Source: Lachnospiraceae bacterium M18-1
Lineage (GTDB): Bacteria > Bacillota > Clostridia > Lachnospirales > Lachnospiraceae
Assembly: GCA_000403295.2 (NCBI GenBank)
Contig: KE159610.1
Span: forward strand, 539,387-603,386
Direction of reading: 5' to 3'
Length of the DNA: 64,000 nt
Part shown: in pieces, positions 1-8,340 of the stretch
How positions within the stretch are numbered: position 1 is the stretch's first letter
Layout of the letters: every line of letters begins with the position of its first letter
The notes under the pieces: model-generated
What the model was told of the DNA's origin: nothing
The model's database searches: none
The model's input: the letters and a program-made list of their open reading frames with translations, nothing else
Translations under genes and position numbers: made by a program

Positions 1-546
1 CATGCCGGAAATTCTGAACTCCTCTGTAAATTCCCCCATAGGCGTACCGTAGGTCATAGTAAAGGTATCTCCTGTTTTCAGCCCTTCCAGGCCGCAGGCT
101 TTGAGACTGTCCCTTTTGACCAGCACTTCATTGTACTCCCGCGGATAATGTCCCTCCATCCAGGTCCTGCCAGGCTTCCTCATTTCCTCCCAGCAGACTT
201 CATCGGTCCAGAGCAGCCCGGCGTCCGGTGTATCGTTCTGTTCCGTCTCTACCACGTAGCCGGCCACCGCCTCGATCCCGGCATGCAGGATGTCCGGATG
301 ATTCCGGCACAGCTTCTCCTGCTCCGGGGTCAGGCCGTACAGGTATGCGTCAAAATCCGCGCCGTGAAGCCGGATATTCTGTGTCTGCTGCATTTCAAAA
401 AAAGTGATTCCCACCGTAAAAATACTGAACAGCAAAAAGGTGGAGAACAGGACTGCCAGCAGAATGCTGATATTCCGGCGGCGGTTTGTCCGTAAGGAAT
501 GCTTCGCCATCCTCCGGATGACTGCGGTATTATTATTCCTCAACAT
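1..546 (-). CDS. FtsX/MacB-type ABC transporter permease, N-terminal part (runs off the window edge)
   Basis: An open frame starts at an ATG at 546 and runs to the window edge without a stop. The product begins MLRNNNTAVIRRMAKHSLR. A hydrophobic segment (about residues 26-50, ILLAVLFSTFLLFSIFTVG) follows, and then a soluble extracellular region. One N-terminal TM helix followed by an ectodomain is the FtsX/MacB permease layout. Its start overlaps the stop of the ATPase gene by 14 bases, so the two are translationally coupled and should form one exporter. Only about 182 residues are visible and the C-terminal TM bundle lies outside the window. The substrate cannot be told; relatives export peptides or antibiotics, or handle envelope stress. 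Confidence 0.8.
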   Translation of the reverse strand, partial: MLRNNNTAVIRRMAKHSLRTNRRRNISILLAVLFSTFLLFSIFTVGITFFEMQQTQNIRLHGADFDAYLYGLTPEQEKLCRNHPDILHAGIEAVAGYVVETEQNDTPDAGLLWTDEVCWEEMRKPGRTWMEGHYPREYNEVLVKRDSLKACGLEGLKTGDTFTMTYGTPMGEFTEEFRISGM

Positions 547-1288
547 GGCAGGCACCGCCTTTCTCTTCCGGATTCTCTTCATCCGCCCATCTGTCTTTCT
601 TCTTCCCTGACCCGCTTCGCTTCACGATCCGTCCGTCTTCAATCCGCACGATCCGGTCCGCCGTCTGTGCAATGTCGCTGTCATGGGTGATCAATACCAC
701 TGTCTGCTGGAACTGCTTCGCCGCCAGCCTTAATAATCCGATCACGTCATGGCTGGCAGCCGTGTCCAGATTTCCCGTAGGTTCATCTGCAAGCAGGATG
801 GCAGGCTTGGACACAAGGGCCCGGGCAATGGCGACTCTCTGCTGCTGTCCGCCTGAGAGGACACCCGGCAGCACCTCCTGCTTCCCTTCCAGCTTTAAAA
901 TCTCCAGGATTTCTTCCGCAAACTTCCTGTCCACGTGCCGCCCGTCCAGTTCCACAGGGAGCACCACATTTTCAAACACATTCAGATCCGGCACGAGATT
1001 GTAATTCTGGAAGACGAACCCCACCTTCCGGCGGCGGAACACTGCAAGCTGCTCCTTGTTCATCTCGTTTAAGTTCCTCCCGTCCACATAGACCTCGCCG
1101 CCGGTGGGTACATCCAGGCCGCCGACCATGTGAAGCAGCGTGGATTTACCTGAGCCTGATGTACCAATGACCGCCACAAATTCCCGCTCCCTGACGAGAA
1201 AATCCATGCCGTCCAATGCCTTTACCGTATGATCCCCAAGCTGATAATATTTTTTCAGATCCTTAGTCCTGATGATCCATGATTCCAT
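533..1288 (-). CDS. ABC transporter ATP-binding protein (MacB/LolD family)
   Basis: A 251-aa cytoplasmic ATPase that should power the permease encoded just downstream. Walker A is GTSGSGKST near residue 43, the signature is LSGGQQQRVAIARAL near residue 145, and Walker B is ILLADEPTGNLD. ADEPTGNLD is typical of the LolD/MacB/FtsE group, which works with FtsX-like permeases. The ATG at 1288 follows AAGGAGG at a 7-base spacing. A lysine/aspartate-rich tail after residue 225 (GSGKKKDRW) is a species-specific extension. No two-component system lies next to it inside the window, so a bacitracin/lantibiotic detoxification role is possible but not shown. Confidence 0.92.
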   Translation of the reverse strand: MESWIIRTKDLKKYYQLGDHTVKALDGMDFLVREREFVAVIGTSGSGKSTLLHMVGGLDVPTGGEVYVDGRNLNEMNKEQLAVFRRRKVGFVFQNYNLVPDLNVFENVVLPVELDGRHVDRKFAEEILEILKLEGKQEVLPGVLSGGQQQRVAIARALVSKPAILLADEPTGNLDTAASHDVIGLLRLAAKQFQQTVVLITHDSDIAQTADRIVRIEDGRIVKRSGSGKKKDRWADEENPEEKGGACHVEE

Positions 1289-1510
1289 ATGCGTACCTCC
1301 TTATTCTTATTCCTCAGCAGACCGAGTCTGCCCGCCCCGCCCGCAGGGACACGAGTTGTGGAATGTCCCGCCCGGAGCTATAAACAAAGTATATCTCAAA
1401 AGAATCACAAACCATTCTCAATTACGATTATTTTAAAACTGAAGCCTGTCTTTGCCGCACAGAAAGAAATCTTTCTGTTCATTGTAACAGAAATCCCATA
1501 AGAGTTGGAC

Positions 1511-1552
1511 AAAAAAATCCCGGAATTTCTGACGCAATTCCGGAATTTTTTT
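1511..1552 (-). terminator. Bidirectional intrinsic terminator after the ECF operon
   Basis: CCGGAATT at 1520-1527 pairs with AATTCCGG at 1536-1543. An A-tract (1511-1517) lies on one side and a T-tract on the other, so the hairpin can terminate on either strand. It lies directly after the stop of the EcfT gene (1568, minus strand). The rest of the gap from 1289 to 1567 shows nothing else clear. Confidence 0.85.
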
Positions 1553-1567
1553 ACTGTGTTTTAAACT

Positions 1568-2392
1568 TCAGAACGGATTCCAATACCGCCCCCCATTGAC
1601 TGCCTGCAGCACAAAGGAAATCCCGATCAGGCCGAATCCCAGGATCATGGTCCCGTAATCCAGCCCGGTAAATTTGCGCTCCCGGTACCAGGTCCGCTTC
1701 GGCTCTTTTCCGAAGCACCGCAGCTCCATGGCATTGGACACCACTTCGATCCGGTCCATGCTGGACAGGATCAGCGGCATCAGGATCGCCGTCGCGCCTT
1801 TCAGCCGCTTGATGATACTCTCCTTCCCGGACAGCTCCACCCCTCTCGCCTGCTGCGCCAGCGAAATGGAATGGAATTCGTCCATCACATCCGGGATATA
1901 CCGGAGCGCCAGCGACACGGAATAGGAAATCCGGTAACTCACCCCCAGCTTGTTCAGCGAAGCCGCAAATTCGCTGGGCTGTGTGGTGGACACAAAGAGG
2001 ATGACCACCGGAATGGTCGCAGTATATTTCAGTATCACATTTGCATGATAGAGCAATTGCTGTGCCGTAATGCTGTACCGCCCTATAATATGGAGCAGTT
2101 CTGTTCTGGAGCCGTACAGGCTGACCCCGTGTTCCGGGGAAAACAGATAGATCAGCAGGTTATTGAGGAACAAAAAGACCAGGGAGAAGATCAGGATCAC
2201 CTTTACTTCCCCCACCTTGATCCTGGAGACCCCAAACAATCCCAGAGCGCAGATCGTAAGGAGGATCAGGTAACGGGTGTCAAAGGTGATCATGGCCGCC
2301 AGGACCCAGCAGAGCATACACGCCAGCTTGGCCGCCCCTGTCAGTCTGTGAATCGGAGAAATTCTGTCGATATAATTAAATAACTGGATCAT
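1568..2392 (-). CDS. ECF transporter transmembrane component EcfT
   Basis: A 274-aa integral membrane protein, the T subunit that couples the ATPases to the substrate-binding S component in an energy-coupling-factor vitamin importer. Hydrophobic segments are at about residues 20-70, 105-140 and 240-265. The cytoplasmic coupling helices carry the family's Ala-Arg-Gly motif (SLAQQARGVELSG, about residue 180). The start at 2392 overlaps the ATPase stop (2389) in an ATGA arrangement, so the genes are coupled. It is the last gene of a four-gene operon (SAM hydrolase, S component, dual ATPase, EcfT) and is followed by a strong terminator. This is a dedicated (group I) ECF cassette, because A, T and S are encoded together. 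Confidence 0.9.
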   Translation of the reverse strand: MIQLFNYIDRISPIHRLTGAAKLACMLCWVLAAMITFDTRYLILLTICALGLFGVSRIKVGEVKVILIFSLVFLFLNNLLIYLFSPEHGVSLYGSRTELLHIIGRYSITAQQLLYHANVILKYTATIPVVILFVSTTQPSEFAASLNKLGVSYRISYSVSLALRYIPDVMDEFHSISLAQQARGVELSGKESIIKRLKGATAILMPLILSSMDRIEVVSNAMELRCFGKEPKRTWYRERKFTGLDYGTMILGFGLIGISFVLQAVNGGRYWNPF

Positions 2393-4098
2393 CCTCTTTT
2401 TTCCTCCTTTTCAAAGTCTATGAAATGCTGCACGAACACGTTGGGATCCCCGATCCCGCAGAGCAGCGACAGATCGTAGAGCGACGTCTCTTTCAGGTTG
2501 GCCCGCCCGATGATCTCCGGGTTGGTCAGGATATTCGCTGAAGTGTCATCTGCGATCACCTGCCCGCCGGAAAATACGACAGCCCGCTGCGCGTATTCCA
2601 GCATCAGGTGCATGTCATGGGTGATCATGACCACTGTGATGCCCCGGCCGTGGAGCTCGTTCAGAAATTCCATGATCTCCGTGTAATGCCGGTAATCCTG
2701 CCCCGCCGTAGGCTCGTCCAGTATGATCATCTGGGGATCCAGCGCCAATATCGACGCAATGGTGACACGCTTCTTCTGGCCGAAGCTCAGCGCGGACACC
2801 GGCCATTTCCGGAAGGGGTAGAGTCCGCAGATCTTCAAAACCTCCTCCACCTTCGCCGTGATCTCTGATTCCGGTACATTTCTCTGGCGCAGGCCGAATG
2901 CCACCTCGTCAAAGATCATAGGCTTGGAAATCATCTGGTTGGGATTCTGCATCACGTATCCGATCCGGTCGGCCCGTTCCTTGATACTGTATTTTTTCAT
3001 GTCCTGCCCCTGAAATTCCAATGTTCCCAGCTGCTGCTTCTCGAACCCGCAGACCACCTTGGAAAAGGTGGATTTTCCGGCGCCGTTGGTGCCCACGATG
3101 GCAAGCAGCTCTCCTTCATCGATGGAAATATTGATATCCTTCAGGGCATGAAATCCGTTGTCATATGTAAAATCAATCTTCTCTGCTGTCAGGAGGGGCC
3201 TGCTTTCCTGTTTCTCTTTCCCCTTTTTCCTTGCATGGAACCAGGTCCGCACTTTATTTTTGTCTTCCTCCGTCAGGGTCAGGCTTCGGATGCTCCGGGG
3301 CTGGCACTCCGGTGTGATCTTCACTCCCGCATATTTCAGAGCGGTCAGGTACAGGGGCTCCCGGATACCGTTTTCCAGCAGAACGTCCGTAGAAAGCAGC
3401 TCATCCGGCGGCGCGTCCGTCACGATCCGGCCGTCCTTCATGAGCACGATCCTGTCCACGTCCCGCCACAGCACGTCTTCCAGGCGGTGCTCGATGATGA
3501 TGACTGTGGCCCCGGTCTCCTCCTGGATCCGATCAATGATCTCAATAGCCTTTTTTCCGGTGGCCGGATCCAGGTTTGCCAGAGGTTCGTCAAACAGTAA
3601 AATACTGACCTCATTGACCATCACGCCTGCCATGGAAACACGCTGCTTCTGGCCTCCGGAAAGAGCATCCGGCGAGTGCCCCAGATGGTCTCCGATGCCG
3701 ACCTGGCGTGCCACCTGCCTGACAGTCTTTTTCATATCCTCCTGTCCTACGCAGGCATTTTCCAATGCAAACGCAATGTCCTCCGCAACGGTCAGACCGA
3801 TGAACTGTCCGTCCAGATCCTGCAGGACTGTTCCCACCATCCTGGAGATCTCGAAGATGCTCAGATTTTTTGTCTCCTTCCCCTGGATCGTCAGCTTCCC
3901 GGTGGATTCTCCCGGATACGCAAACGGAATCAATCCGTTCATACAATGGGTCATGGTCGATTTTCCGCAGCCTGACGGACCTGCGATCAGGATCTTCTCC
4001 CCGGGATAGATCTCCAGGTTGATGTCCTTTAACGTCGGCTCTGCCTGTGCATCATACTGAAATCCGAAGTTCTCGAATTTTATGATCGGTTCTTTCAC
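2389..4098 (-). CDS. ECF transporter ATPase, two ABC domains fused (EcfA-EcfA')
   Basis: A 569-aa protein with two complete ATPase domains. The first has Walker A GPSGCGKSTM (about residue 40), signature LSGGQKQRVSMA and Walker B ILLFDEPLANLDP. The second starts near residue 300 and has GTNGAGKSTFSK, LSFGQKKRVTIA and MIILDEPTAGQD. Separate A and A' subunits are the usual arrangement; the fused form is known in dedicated cassettes of the YkoD type. The start is GTG (4098) behind AGGAGG. A hairpin with a T-tract in the 73-bp gap upstream may attenuate transcription into this gene. Hydrolysis at both sites should drive uptake by the adjacent S and T subunits. Confidence 0.92.
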   Translation of the reverse strand: MKEPIIKFENFGFQYDAQAEPTLKDINLEIYPGEKILIAGPSGCGKSTMTHCMNGLIPFAYPGESTGKLTIQGKETKNLSIFEISRMVGTVLQDLDGQFIGLTVAEDIAFALENACVGQEDMKKTVRQVARQVGIGDHLGHSPDALSGGQKQRVSMAGVMVNEVSILLFDEPLANLDPATGKKAIEIIDRIQEETGATVIIIEHRLEDVLWRDVDRIVLMKDGRIVTDAPPDELLSTDVLLENGIREPLYLTALKYAGVKITPECQPRSIRSLTLTEEDKNKVRTWFHARKKGKEKQESRPLLTAEKIDFTYDNGFHALKDINISIDEGELLAIVGTNGAGKSTFSKVVCGFEKQQLGTLEFQGQDMKKYSIKERADRIGYVMQNPNQMISKPMIFDEVAFGLRQRNVPESEITAKVEEVLKICGLYPFRKWPVSALSFGQKKRVTIASILALDPQMIILDEPTAGQDYRHYTEIMEFLNELHGRGITVVMITHDMHLMLEYAQRAVVFSGGQVIADDTSANILTNPEIIGRANLKETSLYDLSLLCGIGDPNVFVQHFIDFEKEEKRG

Positions 4099-4126
4099 GA
4101 ATCACGTCCTCCTATCTGTTTCACAC

Positions 4127-4156
4127 GGAAAAAAGGGCAGCGAGCAAGCCACCCTT
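4127..4156 (-). terminator. Possible attenuator/terminator between the S component and ATPase genes
   Basis: On the minus strand AAGGGTGGC pairs with GCTGCCCTT (two wobble pairs) across a 6-base loop and is followed by T6. It lies inside an operon, so it may reduce expression of the downstream ATPase/T genes relative to the S component. Confidence 0.6.
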
Positions 4157-4171
4157 CCTTACCTGTTTTTC

Positions 4172-4723
4172 CTAATCTTCCTTTTTCAAAGATCCTTTTT
4201 TCGCCCTTGTGGATGCGTATGCAAAGCATAAAATCGTGCCTACGACTGCCGTAGAGAGAATATTTCCCACACTGCCCACTGCTCCCTGCAGGAAAATCTT
4301 TTCCACAGGCTCGTTGTAGATCAGGATATCCAGTCCCGGCGCGATCAGTCCCCAGGAGATCAGATGCGCGATCACCTGGACTACATTAAAGATTATAGCC
4401 CCTTTGATGCCAAATTCACCCTTGGACAGATTGATCTTGTAGCCTACAAATCCCATAGCCAGTCCGAAAAAGGCAGAACCTGCAACCCAGCTCCACCATA
4501 CGCCCCAGCCGCTTGCCAGGTCGCTTAAGAAATGTCCGATCAGTCCCATCAGGCATCCTGCCAGCGGACCGAACAGCATCGCCATGACTCCGATCACCGG
4601 ATAGTGCACGCTCAGCTTCAAGTTCGGAATCGGGGTAGGGATCGCAATATAGGTGCTCAGCACAAAAAACAGCGCTGCCCCGATACCGATTGCTACGATT
4701 GTTTTTACTGCAAAATTCTTCAT
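4172..4723 (-). CDS. ECF transporter substrate-binding (S) component, UPF0397-like
   Basis: A 183-aa membrane protein with about five to six hydrophobic helices. The N-terminal MKNFAVKTIVAIGIGAALFF and the central GVWWSWVAGSAFFGLAMGF match the UPF0397/ECF_ribofla_trS S-component group. The start at 4723 has a strong AGAGGAGG. It lies between a SAM hydroxide adenosyltransferase gene and the ATPase/T genes of the same operon. The substrate is not certain. The partner enzyme releases adenosine and methionine from SAM, so a purine nucleoside, methionine derivative or related metabolite is as plausible as the vitamin usually assigned to this family. Confidence 0.85.
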   Translation of the reverse strand: MKNFAVKTIVAIGIGAALFFVLSTYIAIPTPIPNLKLSVHYPVIGVMAMLFGPLAGCLMGLIGHFLSDLASGWGVWWSWVAGSAFFGLAMGFVGYKINLSKGEFGIKGAIIFNVVQVIAHLISWGLIAPGLDILIYNEPVEKIFLQGAVGSVGNILSTAVVGTILCFAYASTRAKKGSLKKED

Positions 4724-4752
4724 GTGTAAAACCTCCTCTTTGTAACTCTTTC

Positions 4753-4795
4753 CTTTTGGGTATATACGTTATAAAAGGCCGTTTGGCCGAACGTA
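4753..4795. repeat. Degenerate copy of interspersed repeat family B
   Basis: The stretch with TTTTGGGTATA, a TTATAAAA core and GGCCGTTTGGCC resembles the unit that is tandemly doubled at 26872-26965 and 57553-57644 (GGGTATA, GAAACGGCCG, TGGCC). It lies in the 146-bp gap between the SAM hydrolase and S-component genes. The similarity is partial. Confidence 0.45.
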
Positions 4796-4869
4796 TCCAG
4801 ATTATTGCAGCCGCCTCAGTCAGCCACACGCGCAGAACAGACGGCAAACCCGCTGCGGCGCTGCGCCTG

Positions 4870-5724
4870 TCAGCCCCGGGAATCTCTCCGGATAGCAATA
4901 TGCCAGCTGTTTCCGGTCCCGATATTGTAGGCTCTGGCAAAGCTGCCCTGATTGATCGCCACTGCCATGCAGTTCAGAGAATTCATATACAGCAGCGGTT
5001 CTCCCACATACACATCCGCAAAGGAATGACCGTATAGCATGGTATTGCGGTACAGTGTCCTGGTGTCGTTGCTGATCATCACTTCCACCCGCTCCCCAAA
5101 CTCGATGCCCAGCTTTTTGAACAGTTCGATCGGAATGTTTGTCCACAGGCTTCCGAAGCGCACGTCCAGCACATCGATCGTGCCCTGCACAGCGCCGTCT
5201 TCCGTCTCCTTTGCAGGAATGGTGGGCAGTTCCACTACGCTGTCAGGATCCATCTCCTCTCCGACCTGCTCAAATTTGATCTCCCCGGAGGCTAATTTTG
5301 CCCCGGTAAATGCATAGACATCCCGGCCATGGAATGTATAAGACTCCTCCGAGCCGGAACGGCGGTTGGTGGACTCGTCTATGATCCGGACCGCTTCAAT
5401 CCCCAGGTTGCGCTTCACAAAGGTCAGCGTTCCGTTGTCCGGGGTCACCACATACTGCCCGGTTTTTGTTTTGGCGACAATGCTCCTCCTGGCAGAACCC
5501 ACCCCCGGGTCCACCACCGATACAAATACGGTTCCTTCCGGCCAGTAGTTCACCGTCTGGATCAGACGGTAGCTGGCTTCCCATGTGTTGTAGGGCTCGA
5601 TGCCATGGGTCAGGTCATAGATCTTCAGATCCGGCGAGACCCCGTAGGCAACCCCGTACATGGCGCTCACTGCTCCGTCTTCCATACCGAAATCCGTCTG
5701 GAACACCAATGCGTTTTTTTCCAT
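4870..5724 (-). CDS. SAM hydroxide adenosyltransferase (DUF62 / SAM-dependent chlorinase-fluorinase family)
   Basis: A 284-aa cytoplasmic enzyme. Family members split S-adenosylmethionine with water into adenosine and methionine; halogenase relatives use chloride or fluoride. Visible motifs are TDFGMEDG at the N terminus, VVDPGVGSARRSI near residue 70, TPDNGTL near residue 95 and FHGRDVYAFTGAKL near residue 150. The length is usual for the family. AAAGGAG precedes the ATG. It is the first gene of the ECF operon, which is transcribed from a strong promoter (5916-5944) with a leader of about 180 nt. The pairing with an importer suggests salvage or homeostasis of a SAM-derived compound. Halogenase activity is not suggested. 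Confidence 0.92.
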   Translation of the reverse strand: MEKNALVFQTDFGMEDGAVSAMYGVAYGVSPDLKIYDLTHGIEPYNTWEASYRLIQTVNYWPEGTVFVSVVDPGVGSARRSIVAKTKTGQYVVTPDNGTLTFVKRNLGIEAVRIIDESTNRRSGSEESYTFHGRDVYAFTGAKLASGEIKFEQVGEEMDPDSVVELPTIPAKETEDGAVQGTIDVLDVRFGSLWTNIPIELFKKLGIEFGERVEVMISNDTRTLYRNTMLYGHSFADVYVGEPLLYMNSLNCMAVAINQGSFARAYNIGTGNSWHIAIRRDSRG

Positions 5725-5908
5725 ACATTATTCTCCTTTTTTAAATCATTTCCCTGTTTTATATTTGAGGAAAAGCTTTTATTTTTCTGCTGTTCCAGAT
5801 CCGGAACAGAGTTTTCCGATCAGATCCTCTGAGCCACTTCCCAAAAACAGTACCTCCGTTGTGCAACTTGTTCACAAAAAACTTTTTATGTTCGTTTTAT
5901 TTAAACAC
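5725..5908 (-). other. Structured 5' leader of the SAM hydrolase-ECF operon
   Basis: About 180 untranslated nucleotides lie between the predicted transcription start (about 5908) and the ATG at 5724. They include a perfect 7-bp hairpin (CTGTTCC, 6-base loop, GGAACAG) and a second segment able to pair (AGAGGATC with GATCGGAAAACTCT). I could not match it to TPP, purine, SAM, FMN, THF or preQ1 riboswitch consensus by eye. It may be a regulatory leader or simply a long UTR. Confidence 0.4.
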
Positions 5909-5915
5909 TTATACT

Positions 5916-5944
5916 ATTTTATGCTTTTCCAGAAAATCTGTCAA
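5916..5944 (-). promoter_or_regulatory. Sigma-70 promoter of the SAM hydrolase-ECF operon
   Basis: -35 TTGACA (5939-5944) and -10 TAAAAT (5916-5921) on the minus strand are separated by exactly 17 bases. Confidence 0.8.
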
Positions 5945-5983
5945 CATATTTTGGATTAAGAGGCTCTTATTTGAAAGTTCTTG

Positions 5984-6179
5984 GTTACTGTTCACATGGT
6001 GCCGTGCACTTGCTGCACGGCGTCCGGCCAATAAAATAATATTTGCCATAATATCCAGCCCGTCTACACTCCGTTCCGGTCCGTCCTAAACAAGCGTCGC
6101 TGGCGCTTAGGACCGCCGAAGGCGACTTAAAATGGGCTGGATACTGTTACTGGAGCACCCAAAGGGTGTGAACAGTAAC
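5984..6179. repeat. Interspersed palindromic element, family A (full-length copy, MITE-like)
   Basis: The ends are a perfect 13-bp inverted repeat, GTTACTGTTCACA (5984-5996) and TGTGAACAGTAAC (6167-6179). Nested inside is a second inverted pair, TATCCAGCCC (6052-6061) and GGGCTGGATA (6134-6143), and a GTGCACTTGCTGCAC hairpin. It contains no ORF. Related copies lie at 34704-34841, 31373-31408 and 18014-18031. It accounts for most of the 460-bp gap between 5725 and 6187 together with the promoter and leader. Confidence 0.75.
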
Positions 6180-6187
6180 TGTTTCCA

Positions 6188-7177
6188 TCAGTCGCCCGGA
6201 AACAGGATTCCTGCCTTCTTTCTGGCCTCTTCCAGGATCTCTGCCACATCGATCATCACATCCAGCCGGCCATACACCGCCTCATAGTCTCCGGCAAGCA
6301 TATACTCCGTCAGCTTCTGCACCTCGTAAAACCGCCATTCCGGATTGTCCTGCTCATTGAAGGTTTCCTCCGAGTCCTTCGTGACCACCCGGATCTCTGC
6401 GAGCCCGTTGCTCCCGTCCCGGATATAGATATATCCCTTCTCGCCTTCAATCTGAAAATAATTCACGCCCCACGTATCCTTGGCCCCTGCCGAACTGCTG
6501 ACAAATCCGTCAAACTGCATGACCAGGATTCCGGAGGTATCCGCCAGTTCCCCGCAGCGGTTGGGATAATAGGCCGTTGACAGGGGCTTTCCGAACAGCG
6601 CTGCATTCAGATAGACATTATAAAAATTGATATCCATCAGGCAGCCGCCTCCATATTCCGGATTGAATACATTGGGAGTTGTCTCCCCTTTTAATACCAG
6701 ATCATAACGGCTGGAATACTGGCTGTAATTTCCAAGCACCAGCTTCACCTTCCCCACTTTCGGCAGCTCCCTTTTCAGCACCTCCAGATTCGGCAGGAAT
6801 GCGGTGGGTACGGCATCCGCAAGGAACAGCTTCTTTTCTTTCGCAAGGGCGGTCAGCTCCCTTGCCTGCTCCGCCTTTGTACAGAAAGGCTTCTCGCAGA
6901 TCACATGCTTTCCTGCCAGAAGCGCTTTCTTCGTCTGCTCATAGTGCAGCAGGTTGGGCGATGCAATATAGACCGTATTCATCTCCTCATCTGCCAGAAA
7001 TGCATCCAGCTCCGTATAAACCCGGTCCGCCCCGTATTCTGCCGCAAGCAGTCTTCCCTTTTCCTCTGTTCTGGAATAGACGGCGGTAAGACGAATCCCC
7101 TCCGTTACTTTTACCTGATCCAATATCGTGTGTACGATCGAACCGGAACCAATGGTTCCCAAACATAATTCTTTCAT
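6188..7177 (-). CDS. Gfo/Idh/MocA family NAD(P)-dependent oxidoreductase
   Basis: A 329-aa cytoplasmic oxidoreductase. The N-terminal Rossmann fold has GTIGSGSIVHTIL, and the family's catalytic-region motif CEKPFCTKAEQA is near residue 95. The C-terminal alpha/beta domain (about residues 125-240) contains GGGCLMDINFYNVYLNAAL, where Gfo/Idh proteins bind their polyol or sugar substrate. The usual acceptors are sugar derivatives, inositols or trans-dihydrodiols; the sequence does not say which. It is probably transcribed alone. The start at 7177 follows GAGGAGCAGATCAC. Confidence 0.88.
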   Translation of the reverse strand: MKELCLGTIGSGSIVHTILDQVKVTEGIRLTAVYSRTEEKGRLLAAEYGADRVYTELDAFLADEEMNTVYIASPNLLHYEQTKKALLAGKHVICEKPFCTKAEQARELTALAKEKKLFLADAVPTAFLPNLEVLKRELPKVGKVKLVLGNYSQYSSRYDLVLKGETTPNVFNPEYGGGCLMDINFYNVYLNAALFGKPLSTAYYPNRCGELADTSGILVMQFDGFVSSSAGAKDTWGVNYFQIEGEKGYIYIRDGSNGLAEIRVVTKDSEETFNEQDNPEWRFYEVQKLTEYMLAGDYEAVYGRLDVMIDVAEILEEARKKAGILFPGD

Positions 7178-7273
7178 GTGATCTGCTCCTCACTTCATAA
7201 AATAGATTTTCGTCTTTACAGGGATTGGATGCATCCATGGTACGAAAATGTCCATTAACTAATCTTCCTGACT

Positions 7274-7858
7274 TTACCCGATATACCCGTCAATGATCTC
7301 TTTCCAGGCCGCTTTATCCCTGGCTCCCACAACGGTATCAAGAATTTTCCCTTCCTGATTTATGAAAAATGTCGTCGGCACTGCAGATACATCTGCAAGC
7401 AGCCCGTCAGTCATAGAGTTGTTCAGCAGCAGGTGCGGGTATTGCGCGCTTGTCTGGTCGATCAGCACCTCAACGAGCTCCAGCTTTTCTTCGTCCGCCC
7501 CTTCCGGCACATTGCTGACGATCCCGATGATCTGAAAATCTTCCTGCTCATACTCCTGCGCCAGCTCCCCCAGTTCCGGCATCTCATTCAGGCAGGGGCT
7601 GCAGTAGGTTGCCCATACATTGATCATCGTAAGTTTGGATTTAGAAAAGACTTCCGATGTTACCGCATTTCCCTCCATATCCGTTCCTTCAAAGTCCGCA
7701 GCGGCAGAAGCTCCGTTTTCCTCCGTATCCGTCGTACTTTGCGTATCCTGACCCATAGCGTCCTCTTCTTTTTTCTCCGTACTCCCTCCTGCACAGCCGC
7801 ACAGTAAAACGGCCGTCAGGATGCAGGGCAGCAGATATTTTTTATACTGTTTCTTCAT
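7274..7858 (-). CDS. TlpA/ResA-like thioredoxin-fold lipoprotein
   Basis: A 194-aa predicted lipoprotein. A signal peptide ends in the lipobox LLCGCAG (Cys near residue 22), followed by a Ser/Thr/Glu-rich linker and a thioredoxin fold from about residue 55. The redox motif is WATYCSPCLNEMPEL (CSPC), and a cis-Pro region is present (VSAVPTTFFINQEG). Members of the family reduce or shuffle disulfides outside the membrane. No CcdA partner is encoded next to it, so its electron donor is unknown. AAGGAGG precedes the ATG. Confidence 0.88.
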   Translation of the reverse strand: MKKQYKKYLLPCILTAVLLCGCAGGSTEKKEEDAMGQDTQSTTDTEENGASAAADFEGTDMEGNAVTSEVFSKSKLTMINVWATYCSPCLNEMPELGELAQEYEQEDFQIIGIVSNVPEGADEEKLELVEVLIDQTSAQYPHLLLNNSMTDGLLADVSAVPTTFFINQEGKILDTVVGARDKAAWKEIIDGYIG

Positions 7859-7996
7859 AAATGATCCTCCTTGTTTTCAGGCATAAGGCTTTCTGGTTCA
7901 TTGTAGCAAATCTCTGGTTTAGAGTCAATTTTCTTTTTCAGGACACAAAAAAACAGGAGGGGCCGTGGTTACTGTGAGCAGAGTATTTTAAGCGCA

Positions 7997-8320
7997 GTGA
8001 ATGCTTATCTCCCCAGAAAAGATCTTCCCACTGCTTTTTTTGCTGATAATGACCTTTTGGGATGCCATGCAGTCCAGGCCTTTAAAAAACATGGTCTCGA
8101 TATCCCGGATGATATCTCGGTCATTGGGTTCGATGACCGGCCGATCTGCCGGCTGATCGAACCGCAGCTAACAACGATCGCCGTCTCACAGACATTATTC
8201 GGGCCAACTGCAGTCGATCTGCTGGTCACGAAACTGAAACAGCCGCGGAAACAGTCGCTGAAAGTTGATATCGGAACGAGCCTGACAGAGCGTGACAGCG
8301 TAAGAAGGCTGTCAAATTAG
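7997..8320 (+). pseudogene. C-terminal remnant of a LacI-family transcriptional regulator
   Basis: About 107 residues match the end of a LacI/PurR-type sugar-binding domain: LPTAFFADNDLLGCHAVQAF, IPDDISVIGFDD, PQLTTIAVSQTLFGPTAV and a terminal SLTERDSVRRL. The DNA-binding HTH and the first sugar-binding lobe are absent. The frame stays open a short way upstream of the GTG at 7997 but there is no ribosome binding site. It is on the opposite strand to its neighbours and no gene follows. It is best read as a decayed fragment left by a deletion or recombination. Confidence 0.8.
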
Positions 8321-8340
8321 TGTGGTTTCCCGCCGGTTCT

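Noticed and set aside
5725..5908. TPP or SAM riboswitch in the leader
   Set aside because: CTCAGAGGATCTGATC slightly recalls the TPP core, but the conserved CTGAGA and ACCTGATCTGG context and spacing are absent, and no SAM-I or SAM-II pattern was found.
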